A DNA stretch of 64,000 nt from Megaleporinus macrocephalus (Eukaryota > Chordata > Actinopteri > Characiformes > Anostomidae), in contig CM038704.1 of assembly GCA_021613375.1 (NCBI GenBank), positions 6,916,538-6,980,537 on the forward strand. Direction: 5' to 3'. Shown in pieces: positions 47,490 through 57,775 of this stretch. The notes under the pieces were generated by a model, which had not been told where the DNA came from, searched no databases, and worked only from the letters and a program-made list of their open reading frames with translations. How positions within the stretch are numbered: position 1 is the first letter of the stretch; each line of letters opens with the position of its first letter. Position numbers and translations under genes: made by a program.

Positions 47490-47711
47490 GTAATACCACT
47501 TTGAACCTGAAGAGGTGGTAGTAAGCCATTGTGATACCACTTTGTACCTGAAGAGGTGATAGTGAGTCACTGTAGTACCGCTTTGTTCCTGAAGAGGTGA
47601 TAGTGAGTCACTGTAGTACCACTTTGTACCTGAAGAGGTGATAGTGAGTCACTGTAATACCACTTTGTACCTGAAGAGGTGATAGTGAGTCACTGTAATA
47701 CCACTTTGTAC
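47490..47711 (+). repeat. 41-bp tandem repeat, 5.4 copies
   Basis: The unit contains GTAATACCACTTTGTACCTG then AAGAGGTGATAGTGAGTCAC. Starts at 47490, 47531, 47572, 47613, 47654 and 47695 give an exact 41-bp period without indels. Confidence 0.95.
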
Positions 47712-47919
47712 ATAACAAGAGCTATGCTTTTGAAAAAAAAGTGCATCTTAAAGTGTTTATTTCTAGAAATAGAAAATTAAACGCCCCTCTTTACGTTAAC
47801 TCAACTTCACAGCTGGACCTGTTGGTTTGGGGCTGTCTGTGAGAAGTATAAACATATATGTCTCTCAATTACTAGTTAAACAGTCCACGTGATGTCTAAA
47901 ATTCTTTTTTAAAAATCAA
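47712..47919. other. Unassigned spacer
   Basis: Nothing recognised. Confidence 0.35.
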
Positions 47920-48002
47920 TAAAAAAGTCAAATTCAACCGATGTTGAAAACTAAAAATGGACAAAAGTTAAGATACATAATTTTTTTGGAGAGCGATGAT
48001 AT
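47920..48002 (+). mobile_element. MITE family A-like, partial copy (duplicate of 44730-44817)
   Basis: AAAAGTCAAATTCAACCGAT, AACTAAAAATGGACAAAAG and GGAGAGCGATGATATGG match the copy near 44.8 kb, including the bases beyond the MITE end. Confidence 0.6.
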
Positions 48003-48012
48003 GGAACAAACC

Positions 48013-48128
48013 TACAGCTGGGCGATATATATTTTTAAAAAGTTTAGATTTTGGACAAAAAAAACAAAACAAAACAAAAAAAAACCAAACAAAAAAAAGG
48101 TTAGATTTTAGATTTTAGGCTATTTTTT
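48013..48128 (+). mobile_element. hAT-type element, left end only (same junction as 44829)
   Basis: TACAGCTGGGCGATATA is preceded by AACAAACC (48005-48012), the same target duplication as the complete element at 44829. It continues with AAAAAGTTTAGATTTTGGAC and ATTTTAGATTTTAGGCTATT, then similarity ends. The shared junction means this is a copy of the nested locus, not an independent insertion. Confidence 0.75.
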
Positions 48129-48149
48129 TTGTCTGTGAGGTTACTGCAC

Positions 48150-48270
48150 CACAAAGCCTGTGTACCATAAAGACAATAAAAGTTCCGCCACTTAAACTAA
48201 ACACTGTCAGAGTTAAATCCTCCTCAATAGTTTTCAGTTTGGGTCCACATTGGACAACTATAGTGTCTCT
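48150..48270 (+). repeat. Dispersed repeat, copy 2
   Basis: TGTACCATAAAGACAATAAA, AGTTCCGCCACTTAAACTAA and GTTTGGGTCCACATTGGAC match 14718-14830. Confidence 0.65.
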
Positions 48271-48599
48271 GCCAGTATTGATGTCACATAGCTGTAGTAG
48301 CATCACTAAATAACAGCTCAACATATATAACAGTTCAAACAAGTTCATATAGCAAATACAACAAATTGTTCTGTGCTTGTCAAGATTTAGGATCTTTAAT
48401 CTGGAAATGTTTTAAAAGGTCTCTGAATCTCTGAATTAATGGTATTTTCTTCAATTAATCATGAATTTGTTTTTAATGTCTCAGGAAATCTTAAAACTTA
48501 GTGCAGTAAAACAAGCTAAACTAGATAGAGTCCCAATTTGCGTAACTCTGTTTGATTCAGTGACTCAAAACGTTCAAATGCCTGATTCATGAATCATAC
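48271..48599. other. Unassigned sequence
   Basis: Nothing recognised. Confidence 0.35.
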
Positions 48600-48925
48600 A
48601 TCCCCCATGTTCTTCTCTCCAGTGTTTAAACAGTGGAATCTTCTTATTGATGCCAAAAGAGCACTGGGAAGGGCTCCAGAAAACCCCCAACCAATGTTCA
48701 CCCAGCCCCTCCCAAAAACTGTCCCCCACAACCCCTCAACAAATAACCCCACCTCCCCAACCCATGCTCCTCGCAACCCACCAACTGATGCCCCTCCCCT
48801 CTACACTGTGACCCAGAAGTATAAGCGTCTTAGTGAACAAACGAATGAATGAAGCTTCAAGTAGACCACGGCATGTGTTTTAGAAGCTTCTGTTGAACCT
48901 TAAATACTGCATCAGTGCCGAGATG
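48600..48925 (+). repeat. C-rich dispersed repeat, intact copy
   Basis: TTCTTCTCTCCAGTG, CCCAACCAATGTTCACC, CCCTCCCAAAAACTGTCCCC, CCAACTGATGCCCCTCCCC, TATAAGCGTCTTAGTGAACA and TTTTAGAAGCTTCTGTTGA correspond to the sequence flanking the insertion at 51159-52200. Proline-rich frames here are due to the C-rich composition. Confidence 0.7.
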
Positions 48926-49060
48926 TGGAATCTTCTTTTGATTCTTCAGAGGTCCAGTGTCTCTCACCGTCTCACATCTCTGTCCAGTTGTATAAACATT
49001 AAGGGAAACCTCACTTGTAGCTCTGGTTGTGATTTTAATCAAATCTGTTCAATTCTTTTC

Positions 49061-49310
49061 TAATCGTCACTGCCCATAGAAAAACATATCTTCATTTTTG
49101 TTGTTTTTTTGTTTTTTACATTGTTTGAACATGACAGCTGCCTTTTACCATGTGTGGAAGTTTTAAGATGGATGGACCAATAGAAACGCTCCAAAATAGA
49201 TTAAAAAAATTCTGATTCCATTGACTTCTATTAAAAGTAAAGAATGATTTCACTCTCTCCGGTAAAGTTAAAATTTTGGGAATACTTGCTTTTCATTGGA
49301 CAGCAACTAA
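49061..49310. mobile_element. MITE family A, complete copy (inverted orientation)
   Basis: The left end is TAATCGTCACTGCCCATAG. The right end, reverse complemented, is AGTTGCTGTCCAATGAAAAG. The interior has GGATGGACCAATAGAAACGC, GATTCCATTGACTTCTATTA and CTCTCTCCGGTAAAGTTAAA. About 250 bp. Confidence 0.75.
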
Positions 49311-50117
49311 ATGTAAAATGTGAGATGAAGGCCTAGTTTTATATTTGACCTCTAATCAGTGACAATGACACAACCATTTTACACAAGTATGAAATCATTA
49401 CAGATTTTTTTCCGGTGTGCTAAAATTAAGAATGCCAAAAAAAAAAATGAACTAAGAATTATTTATAACATTCAGTGTATTAGACTATTAGTGTGTTCTG
49501 GTAGGTCTGAGTAAGTCATGGGATCTAAAAATAAAAGAGCTTTTTACACTGATTTCAAACTTTTGAACACTTATTAGAGCTACTTACTCTTAGAATGAAA
49601 ACAGCCTGTTGTCTTGTTGAGTAAAATTGGGCTACATAAACAGATAACTTCACTAGCATCATTATCTTCATCTGCTTATATTCAGCCTTAAATTCTAGTA
49701 AATTATCTCATTTTTGCAGGGTGTTGTCCAAGTTTGACCCGGCGCAGACTGAAGCTTTTCATAAAGCCAGCCTACAGAAAAACGTGTTACCTTTTATTTT
49801 ATTTTCTTGTTTGAGTGATGAATGAGTTTGTCGTTCTGACATTAATGTAGTGGTCCTGCTTCTATACAGTATGCATTTAAAATCAGAGGGGGGGCCCTAA
49901 GGGTCTTCTAGCACTTCACAGAAGGCCTAATGATTTCTAGGTACTAATTTATGTGTATTTCAACTCATATTATGAAGTACTGGATGGGTCAAATTTGGGA
50001 AAGACCAAGCGGAAAACTAGCCAATCAGCAATTGTTTGTCTCTGTGGTATCTAGGTTGATTTTAGCTAATCAATCTCTCCCATTGGTTTGGACTTCAGAA
50101 GTCCTAATGCCTTAGAT
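49311..50117. other. Unassigned sequence
   Basis: No gene or recognised repeat. Confidence 0.35.
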
Positions 50118-50990
50118 CAGGGGTTCCCAACCTTTTGCAGCCCAACGCCCACTTAACCCACCCCAAAACTTTCCACGGCCCCCAGAATATTTTATATTGC
50201 CATTTAAAACCAAATACAGTGCAACCATCCATACGACCTGTAACACTGACTGCATAATCACACAACAAAAGAAACAAATCATTTACAGCACTTTTTGTCT
50301 CACCTAATGAGATGGCTGATGTTGTTTGACAGCTACCATGTGGTGGATGTCAGGTTGAAGTGCAGAAAGTTGAAAAACGGAGGTCTGGATCAACATTAAG
50401 CCTTTTCCTGTATTTGGTCCAGGCTTTGCTATAAGCTGCACAACACGGTAGGAAGCCTCAACAGCTTTAGCATTATCGGTTCCAGAGCAAGACAATCCAA
50501 GGGTCTTTTTCCTACTTTGGTATTCTTTTAGTATGTTCTTAAAAAACTCCACAGGTTTAGATTCATACTCGCTGTGTTTAGTCTCCAAATTTTGACATAA
50601 CTTGGTGGGCTTCAACGCTTCATTTGCCGAGACCTCCGAGCACACGACGATTCATGCTTGCTTTTCTCGGTTCTCTCAGTAAGAGATACAGCGGCTGCTT
50701 CACTTGTAGGCGGTTCAGCTTCCAGTTTTTAACCATTTATCCATGATGTGTACACACAAGACAACAGCTTCACTCAGACTGAAGTAGCTAACTAACTAGC
50801 TAGTTAATCCACTAGCTGGCGCTGCGTGTCATGTGACTGTACTACACCAAACCAATCAACAAACTCAAACTAAACACGTTTTGTTTTGCAAATAAACAAA
50901 CTAAATATGCTAAATTATCTATTTATTGGAGAAAAAATACTAAAAAAAAAAAGATTTTGCAGTTGCAGTACGTCTGCGGCCCACTGGGGG
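50118..50990 (-). mobile_element. hAT-type transposon remnant (right end uncertain)
   Basis: It begins CAGGGGTTCCCAACCTTTTG, the classic terminus of a large group of hAT elements. Minus-strand coding similarity to a BED-finger hAT transposase lies inside. A hAT-like GCGGCCCACTGGGGGGCCTA near 50975-50994 may be the remains of the other end, but the inverted terminus and an 8-bp duplication were not found. Most of the transposase has been deleted. Confidence 0.7.
50304..50645 (-). pseudogene. hAT transposase N-terminal fragment (BED zinc-finger region), broken
   Basis: The minus-strand frame reads CSEVSANEALKPTKLCQNLE, then TKHSEYESKPVEFFKNIL, and later ASYRVVQLIAKPGPNTGKGL. This parallels the teleost ZBED/FAM200-like hAT proteins that read C..VLSNE.LKP.KL..HLETKH.....KP.EFF. 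The histidine of the HLETKH block has become Asn here (NLETKH), the first cysteine pair is missing, and the segment upstream of 50645 (EPPTSEAAAVSLTER) lies in a different frame. The RNase H-like catalytic core is absent. It cannot encode an active transposase. Confidence 0.75.
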
Positions 50991-51059
50991 GCCTAGGTAT
51001 GTCACTGACTGAATTCAAGATGATGTCTAATCAGTATGTTGGTAGAAATGGAAAACGGC

Positions 51060-51158
51060 TGCAGTGCTACACTGGAGCTCAGTATTCAGTTCCATTACAC
51101 ACTGATGATGGACTACTGACCTGTCCAGTGTGGTTCTCTCCAGGGTGCCTTCTGTCCA
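51060..51158 (+). repeat. C-rich dispersed repeat, left part, split by insertion
   Basis: TGGTTCTCTCCAGGGTGCCT followed by TCTGTCCA is the left part of the repeat family seen intact at 48600-48925. Its continuation resumes at 52201 after the inserted element. Confidence 0.6.
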
Positions 51159-51666
51159 TTGGCGTAGGAACCGGGGGGGATGGGGAGGACGTGTCCCACC
51201 CAATATCAGAAACAGGTAGATTTGTCCCACCCAAAAATTAAACCACAGAAAAGTAGAAACCGGTGGAAAAAAAATATATTTTAAAAGCATGTTTTGTTTG
51301 CAATTCATGTGCTGTGTTTGTTGTTAACAACGGGCTCTGGTTGTTAGGTTGTCTGGGTCTTCCTTTTAAGGCTTGTGTTGAGATGCCTGTTCAGAAATAT
51401 CCACTGAGCCGAGCTCTTACCTCGCTGGAGCATCGGGTAGTTCATGCAAGCTTTAAACGTGAGGTCAGTGATGAGAGCAATGAATAGCAACGATGACCAT
51501 ATACACTACAATAAACCGGCTTTAGTGTAATGTGTTGTTATGGTAACAGACTAGGAGGGTTTGGGTTAGCTAACGTTTATATTAACTTTAGTCAGAACGC
51601 ACTTGTGAAATTACATTACTCTGTAGCTACGCCCCAAACTGACCCCAGACTGCTACTACACTAAAA

Positions 51667-51738
<72 letters not shown>

Positions 51739-52200
51739 AAAATAAATAAATGAATGAGGGTGCTGTTTGGGACACAGCCTTACTGTCTAACAGGAATCCT
51801 TAACAGGCATTGTTTTGCCATTTCATATCAGCATTACGCTCCAAAAAAAATAATATATTTTTTAGTTATATGTGTATATAATCCAGACACTGCATGTATA
51901 ATTTAAAAGTTTTCTGATAACAGTGCCATGTAATGTGGAGTATCTAGTTTAGTTTGTAAAGTGATCTTTAATTGGATTTATCTAATAATAATGTACAGAT
52001 ACTGTTATATTTTGTTAATTTATTTGTTATTTACTGTAATTTCACAAATGTTTTTCTATGTTACTATATATACAGTGATTTACTACCTTACCTACAGTGG
52101 AATCAGCTTATAGCTAATATTAAGGGGATAGGGTGGGCTTTGATTCATATTAGCAAATGTGCCCCCCCCCCCCCATGTCAAACTCGCACCTACGCCCTTG
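51159..52200. mobile_element. 1.04-kb non-autonomous element with 10-bp direct repeats CTTCTGTCCA
   Basis: It starts TTGGCGTAGGAACCGGGGGG and ends CACCTACGCCCTTG. The reverse complement of the end (CAAGGGCGTAGGTGCG) matches the start, giving short GGCGTAGG inverted termini. CTTCTGTCCA flanks it on both sides (51149-51158, 52201-52210), and the host sequence is a known dispersed repeat whose uninterrupted form is visible at 48.6 kb. The interior has an AT microsatellite (51676-51734), a C13 run (52162-52174) and no transposase. The superfamily is unclear because 10 bp is longer than the usual hAT 8 bp. Confidence 0.7.
51676..51734. repeat. (AT)n microsatellite
   Basis: About 29 AT units inside the 1.04-kb element, preceded by a short (GT)n. 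Confidence 0.96.
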
Positions 52201-52465
52201 CTTCTGTCCAATGAGCACAGCTCCGACCCCAACCAATGTCTCCAACCCCTCCCTAAAAACTGTTCCTTACAACCCCACAAGCGATACCCTGACCCCCCCA
52301 ACTGATGCCCCCCCAAACCACTGACCTACAACAATAAGCGACTTAGAGAACAAATGCATGAATGCAGCTTCAAGTAAACCATAAAATATGTTTTAGAAGC
52401 TTCTATGAATTTTAAAACATTTCCTGTTGCACCTTAAACACTGCAACAGTGCTCAGATGTGCCAG
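52201..52465 (+). repeat. C-rich dispersed repeat, right part
   Basis: CCCAACCAATGTCTCC, CCCTCCCTAAAAACTGTTCC, CCAACTGATGCCCCCCCA, AATAAGCGACTTAGAGAACA and TTTTAGAAGCTTCTATGAA align in order with 48690-48925. Confidence 0.75.
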
Positions 52466-53437
52466 AAAGAAAAGAAAATTAGAACTAGAAGCTAACTCCA
52501 GCCTGATCACCACAAGCCCATACAAATCACTGTCATACAAATCACAATCCTCATAGATGTGCTAGCGAGAAGATAGCTTCATCACATATAAGTGAGTTTG
52601 ATCCACTTAAAAGGACCAGCTCCCGGTTCACCACTGCACTGGTGGTCAATAGTGACAAGACCGCTGTGAGAGTGTTCACCTTCAGAAAGTCTCGAATCTC
52701 ATAATTATGAACAACGCAAACTGTTCCCGGTACGTCTGCCTGGGACGGGAAGCGAGAGAGTTCTGCTTGAGCGAGAGACCTATACCTGCACCTGAACTGC
52801 GGATGACGGACTGTCAGGCTGTAAGTGAAGCAGCTCGTTCTCCTCTGAATGTCCTTGTCTGTCTCGCTCAAACCCAGCGTCTGTCAAACTGAGCCCACCC
52901 ACACAGACTGACACGCACTCACATGTGTTTACACGCGCACACACACACACGCACACACAAAAACACAGCGCCTGTTGCCAAGAAATTGCGATTCGGTTGC
53001 TGAAGTTTTTTGAGGTCACATGGATTTAACTGTCACGCTGGCTGCCGATATTCAGCATTCCGAGAGGGACACGTCACTCCTGACTTCAGAGTTCAGACCT
53101 CCACTAAAAATACTGTTTAACTCAACAGCAGCAGCCGGGCTGACCTTTTCAGTCAGCTTTCTGTCTGTAATCATCTATTAGATTCGATTCTAGTTGATTG
53201 CGCACTGTACCAATACATGCATCATTACTGTTCATTGTTTAGAGAGCTCTTATGCTGCCACACTGAACAATGCAAATGACTAAAGGTGGGTTTCATACCA
53301 CATATACAAAAACAAACATTGAAAAAAAAAACCCTAAAAACTGTGTGAGCTCAGTGATCAAAACAGCAAATGAGACGTAAAGATGAATTGTTTGGATAGT
53401 AGACTAAAGACACTCAGTATACATAGAAAGTGTCACC
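52466..53437. other. Unassigned sequence with (CA)n
   Basis: A CA-rich run lies at 52937-52958. The open frames at 52551-52892 on both strands have no recognised domain. Confidence 0.35.
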
Positions 53438-53937
53438 CTTATTTCTTAATTAGAAGAAGTTTGAGGCAATTATTATATTTTAAAAAGCTAATTTTTAAAT
53501 ATATTTCCTATTTTCCAGCTAAACACTTCATTATTTACACATTTAAATAGTATTAATACAGTAAGCGTCCTTTTCCATACGTCAGTGTGTTTATTTAACC
53601 CTTTCCAAGCTTCTCCTTCTCCTAAACAACCCAGTATTATTATCAGTTCTCATCTAATACCTGCTTTGACTGCTCAGTACTTCATTAAGCTAAATCAAGA
53701 TTACCGCTGAAGGAAATGAACACATTCATACAATGTCTGGGACGTCCAGGAGAAATCTGGAACCTAACTTTGTTCTTCAAACTGGATCAAGATCTGATCT
53801 ACTTCTCTCACAATAAGATATTCATGTTACTTTGTATTGTATGTATGATTATTTACATCTGTTCTAATCAGATCTGGTGGTGAAAATATACTATTTTAAA
53901 CCATCAGCTTAGGTGCCTTAGGTTTTGCACTGTAGTG
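53438..53937 (+). mobile_element. Tc1-type MITE, copy 2
   Basis: The right end GGTTTTGCACTGTAGTG is followed by TA, and its complement CACTACAGTGCAAAACC matches the left end of copy 1 at 33545. The interior shares ATACGTCAGTGTGTTTATTT and ATCTAATACCTGCTTTGACT with copy 1. The left end is decayed. Confidence 0.75.
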
Positions 53938-54209
53938 TACATACGCAGCAAAGAGCAGATCGTGAGTTCACTTCATTATTTACTGTGCATGTGTTGAAAT
54001 GCTGCTCCAGATTGTTTGTTGTTGCTGCAAGTAGATGCAGCATGTGGTTTATGATGGACTGCTTATGGCATCTGCTGAATTGATGTGTGTGTAAAGAAAC
54101 ATAGATACTTCCTCGCAGTTGCAAACCTCTAGAAACAATAGCGATGAGTTTTGTTCCAGTTTAATACAAACAAGATCAATAAGCCTTAAATTCATATGTA
54201 TGCTATGAA

Positions 54210-54862
54210 CACCGATCAGCCATAACATTAAAACCACCTTCCTGTATCTACACTCATCATCTACTGATCATCATACAGGAGCTACACTTACAGACTGTAG
54301 TTCATCTAATTCTCTGTATACTTTATTACTCTGTTCTTTAATGATCAGGACCCTCACAGGACCACCACAGAGCAGATACTATTTGAATGGTGGGTTATTC
54401 TCAGCACTGCAGTGACACTGTGACGTGGTGGTGTGTTAGTATGTGTTGTGCTGGTGTGAGTGGATCAGACACAACAGTGCTGCTGCTGGAGTGTTTTAAC
54501 ACAGTGTCCACTCACTGTCCACTCTATTAGACACTCCTACTACTTGCTGGTCCACCTTGTAGATGTAAAGTCAGAGACAGTAGCTCATCTGCTGCTGCAC
54601 AGTTTGTGTTCCTCTAGTCCTTCATCAGTGGACACAGGACGCCGCCCACAAGACACTGCTGTCTGGATAGTTTTGATTGGTGGATGATTCTCAGTCCAGC
54701 AGTGACACTGAGGTGTTTAAACACTCCAGCAGCAGCACTGCATCGTCTGATCCACTCACACCAGCACGTCAGTGTCACTGCAGTGCTGAGAATGACCCAC
54801 CACCCAAATAGTACCTGCTCGGTGGTGGTCCTGTGGGGGTCCTGACCATTGAAGAACAGAGT
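54210..54862. mobile_element. Palindromic (foldback) element, intact left end
   Basis: It starts CACCGATCAGCCATAACATT, the best-preserved terminus in the window. The left arm (GCAGTGACACTGTGACGTGG, GATCAGACACAACAGTGC) pairs with the right arm (GATCCACTCACACCAGCA, GTCAGTGTCACTGCAGTGC). The central loop contains CACTGATGAAGGAC in reverse complement. The right arm breaks off after TTGAAGAACAGAGT at about 54862. Non-coding. Confidence 0.85.
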
Positions 54863-55334
54863 CTCCTACCAATATCATAGCAGTAAATACAATTGCAGAC
54901 ACCTATACTGGCTAAACTGCATAGACAGCTGTGTTTGATTATCTGGTTAGCTATCTCCTGTTCTTGCTCTCCAGAATTGCTTTGTCGTTTCTTTTCTCGT
55001 TGCTTTTGTCGTCTTTTATCCAAAGAATGCTTCGTTTTTTCCACGTCAGCTGCTCTTTTTGCTGCTCTCAGCTTTCTCCGTCTCTACAGACCAAAGAAAA
55101 GCATCTCATCCTCTCTTTCTATTCTTTCATGCGCTCACATTTTCCTCTGAGTGCTTACTGGCTCTTTGTCATGAGTCTGATTTGATTACCTCCATCCCTG
55201 AAGAACTGCTCCACCAAGCAGGAGAGGAGCTTAGCGCAGCGCCCAGAGCGAAGCTGATACCTGTTTGTAGGAGCGACATCGCAGCAGGTGCTGAACGTTA
55301 AAGATCAAACGTGCAAACTCCACAATGAAGTCGC
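54863..55334. other. Unassigned sequence with overlapping open frames
   Basis: Three overlapping plus-strand frames (54893-55150, 54931-55185, 55059-55301) show no recognised domain. The tail of the last (EELLHQAGEELSAAPRAK) is protein-like but unsupported. Confidence 0.3.
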
Positions 55335-56877
55335 TGTGTTGACTGGCTTTATCTGATTTCGAACTTAGGGTTCATGCCATTATGGAACATTACAAAAGTT
55401 AGATTGTATAGATTCGAAAAATCTATACAATATAACTATTTAAGCAAACACAACTGTACAATGGCGAATATCATTGGTTGTTTGTTAAACATCATCATGA
55501 TGATATAAAATGATATTTTATTAAAATGCTATTTTATATCAAGCTGAAAATGCTGGCTAGTTTATATTTTCATATCCTCCTGAGACCCAGAAAAATAAAA
55601 GTTTGAGAATTGTAGTAATTTCAACATAAAATAAGTCTAAAATAAAATAACTATATATAAAAAAACGCCTCACTGTGATTTAAAAAAAAAATATATATAG
55701 TGGACATCCTTTATAGTGGACACCAGGACATTGTTGATGTCATATTTCTTGTTTTCTGTTCTGCAATTTCTTAAGCACCAACTTAATCCTAGAAAATAAT
55801 GTAAATGAAAACTGAGTAAACAAACATTGTTTACCTTTTTTATATCATTTCCACTTTTGGCAGTATAGTAAATATTTCAAATGCACTGTATATGAACATA
55901 AACAGGAACAAATACTAACCCATTCCAAAAGTTACCATTACTTTGATTAAAATGCAGGTTTAAACAGTTTTTAGGCCCACTAGCTAAACCTGTATTAATT
56001 ACTCCAAACTTTGAGCCAACTTCTCTTGTGGTCCATTTCATTTTAATGTTCTATTTTTAAGATATACAATTATTTAACCCTTTCTAATAAAATAGGAATA
56101 AATGAAATTAGTAATTAAATAAAAATAAATTAGTAATGAATTTACATGTTTACAGAGCTTACACCAGGTTTTAGCAATGCACCTAGCTTTAACTGGCTGA
56201 CTGGCTTTATCTGATTTCGAACTTTCGGCTCAGGCCATTATGGAATATTACACACGTGGCAGGGGAGTGTCCACCGAAAAATCTATACAATATAACTATT
56301 TAAGCGAACATAACTGTACAATGGTGAATATCATTGGTTTTTGTTAAATATTATCATGATGATATAAAATTATATTTCATGTCCTCCTGAGACCCAGAAA
56401 AATTTAAGAAAAATTTAAAAATTTAAGTTAAGAGAATTTCAGTCATTTCAACAAAAAGTAAGTCTACTAGATGAAAAAAGACGTCACTGTGTGTTTTTGT
56501 TTTTTTTAAACAATTAAAATAATGTTTTATGGAATTTCCTTTATAGTGGATATCAGGACATTGTTGATGACATGTTTCTTGTTCTCTATTCTGCATTTCC
56601 ACTTTTGGCAGTATAGTAAATATTTCAAATGCACTGTATATGAACATAAACAGGAACAAATAATAACCCATTCCAAAATCACTCCAAACTTTGAGCCAAC
56701 TTCTCTTATGGTCCATTTCATTTGAATATTCTATTTTTTATATATACAATTATGTAACCTTTTCTAATAAAATAAGAATAAATGAAATTAGTAATTAAAT
56801 AAAAATAAATCAGTAATGAATTTACATTTTTACATGTTTACAGAGGTTACACCAGGTTTTAGCAACGCACCTTATTT
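55335..56877 (+). repeat. Tandem duplication of a 0.7-0.85-kb AT-rich segment
   Basis: Copy A (55335-56195) and copy B (56196-56877) share TGACTGGCTTTATCTGATTT, AAAATCTATACAATATAACT, CCTCCTGAGACCCAGAAAAA, GGACATTGTTGATG, CAGTATAGTAAATATTTCAA, CTCCAAACTTTGAGCCAACT and GGTTACACCAGGTTTTAGCA-like blocks in the same order. Copy B lacks about 180 bp, mostly around 55770-55860 and 55930-56000 of copy A. Non-coding. The unit may itself be a transposon fragment. Confidence 0.9.
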
Positions 56878-56966
56878 AGTTTTTGAAATATCTATTGGAG
56901 ACTCCTGTCCCATCCAGAGGACAAAAATGAATTAACTGGTCCTACGAGGATATATATACACACCTA

Positions 56967-57170
56967 AACCCCATTGAGAATCTATGGGGTATTCTAAAGA
57001 GGAAAATGAGGGCCACCAGACCCAACAACAAAGAAGAGCTGACAGCAAGCATCAAGGAAATCTGGGCTTCCTTAACTCCCAGCCACTGCCACAGGCTGAC
57101 TGCCTCAATGCCACATCGCATCGAGGCAATGATTAAAGCAAAGGGATTCAAACCAAGTACTGAAGATTGA
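56967..57170 (+). pseudogene. Tc1/IS630-type transposase C-terminal fragment
   Basis: The frame reads NPIENLWGILKRKM, then NNKEELTASIKEIWASL, and ends GFKPSTED followed by TGA. NPIENLW is the hallmark of the last catalytic acidic residue (the E) in the DDE_3/Tc1-IS630 transposase fold, and the following basic helix region is typical. All upstream catalytic residues are missing: the frame enters from a TATATATACACA stretch. A 3' non-coding tail continues to about 57458, ending CTAATTTTCTGGAATGG, possibly the inverted terminus. A dead remnant. Confidence 0.8.
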
Positions 57171-57458
57171 CTTTAAAAAGTACCATATTTTGATTGATTT
57201 GATTCCAATTTCTTTTTTTTCTGCAAAAACTGAAGTAGTTTGCTGATTACTCCACAGTATTCCAATTTTTTAAATTCCTGTTTTCGTGGGTTTTATGAGC
57301 TAGAAGCCCAAATTATGTAAAAACTAACAAATAAATTCTTGAAATCATTTACATTTTGGGCCCTAAATCTATAATCTATTAAAGTTTAACTTTTTGCATG
57401 GAATTATGGAAATTAATCAACTTTTCCATGATATACTAATTTTCTGGAATGGGTCTGT
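57171..57458 (+). mobile_element. Probable 3' non-coding tail of the Tc1/IS630-type element
   Basis: It runs from the transposase stop to CATGATATACTAATTTTCTG, which resembles the terminal repeat of a fish Tc1-like family (ATATCATGGAAAAGTT on the reverse strand). The matching left terminus is not present. Confidence 0.45.
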
Positions 57459-57767
57459 ATATACGCAAACCTAAATTGTCTGGATTTCTGACTTTACTGC
57501 ACTGTGGACCACCAAAGTAGGCGTGTCTATGGAAATGCTGACTTAGTTCAAGTTATAAAACACTTCCACACAATGTTGGGAAATACCTGTTTCAGTAGAG
57601 TTATAAATACAATACACAAATATATAATAATAAATATACATGTAATTACAAATGTTGATTTCAGTTTGTAATTACATGTGAGATAAGATATCCTTTTTTT
57701 AATTAGTTAAGGCAACAAATGAAATTGACTGCTGTAATTCATCTGTCGTTATTATTATCACCAATGT
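57459..57767. other. Unassigned sequence
   Basis: Nothing recognised. Confidence 0.4.
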
Positions 57768-57775
57768 GTTATTAC

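Noticed and set aside
48589..48852. Proline-rich 87-codon frame
   Set aside because: It comes from the C-rich dispersed repeat that is also present, interrupted, at 51.1-52.5 kb.
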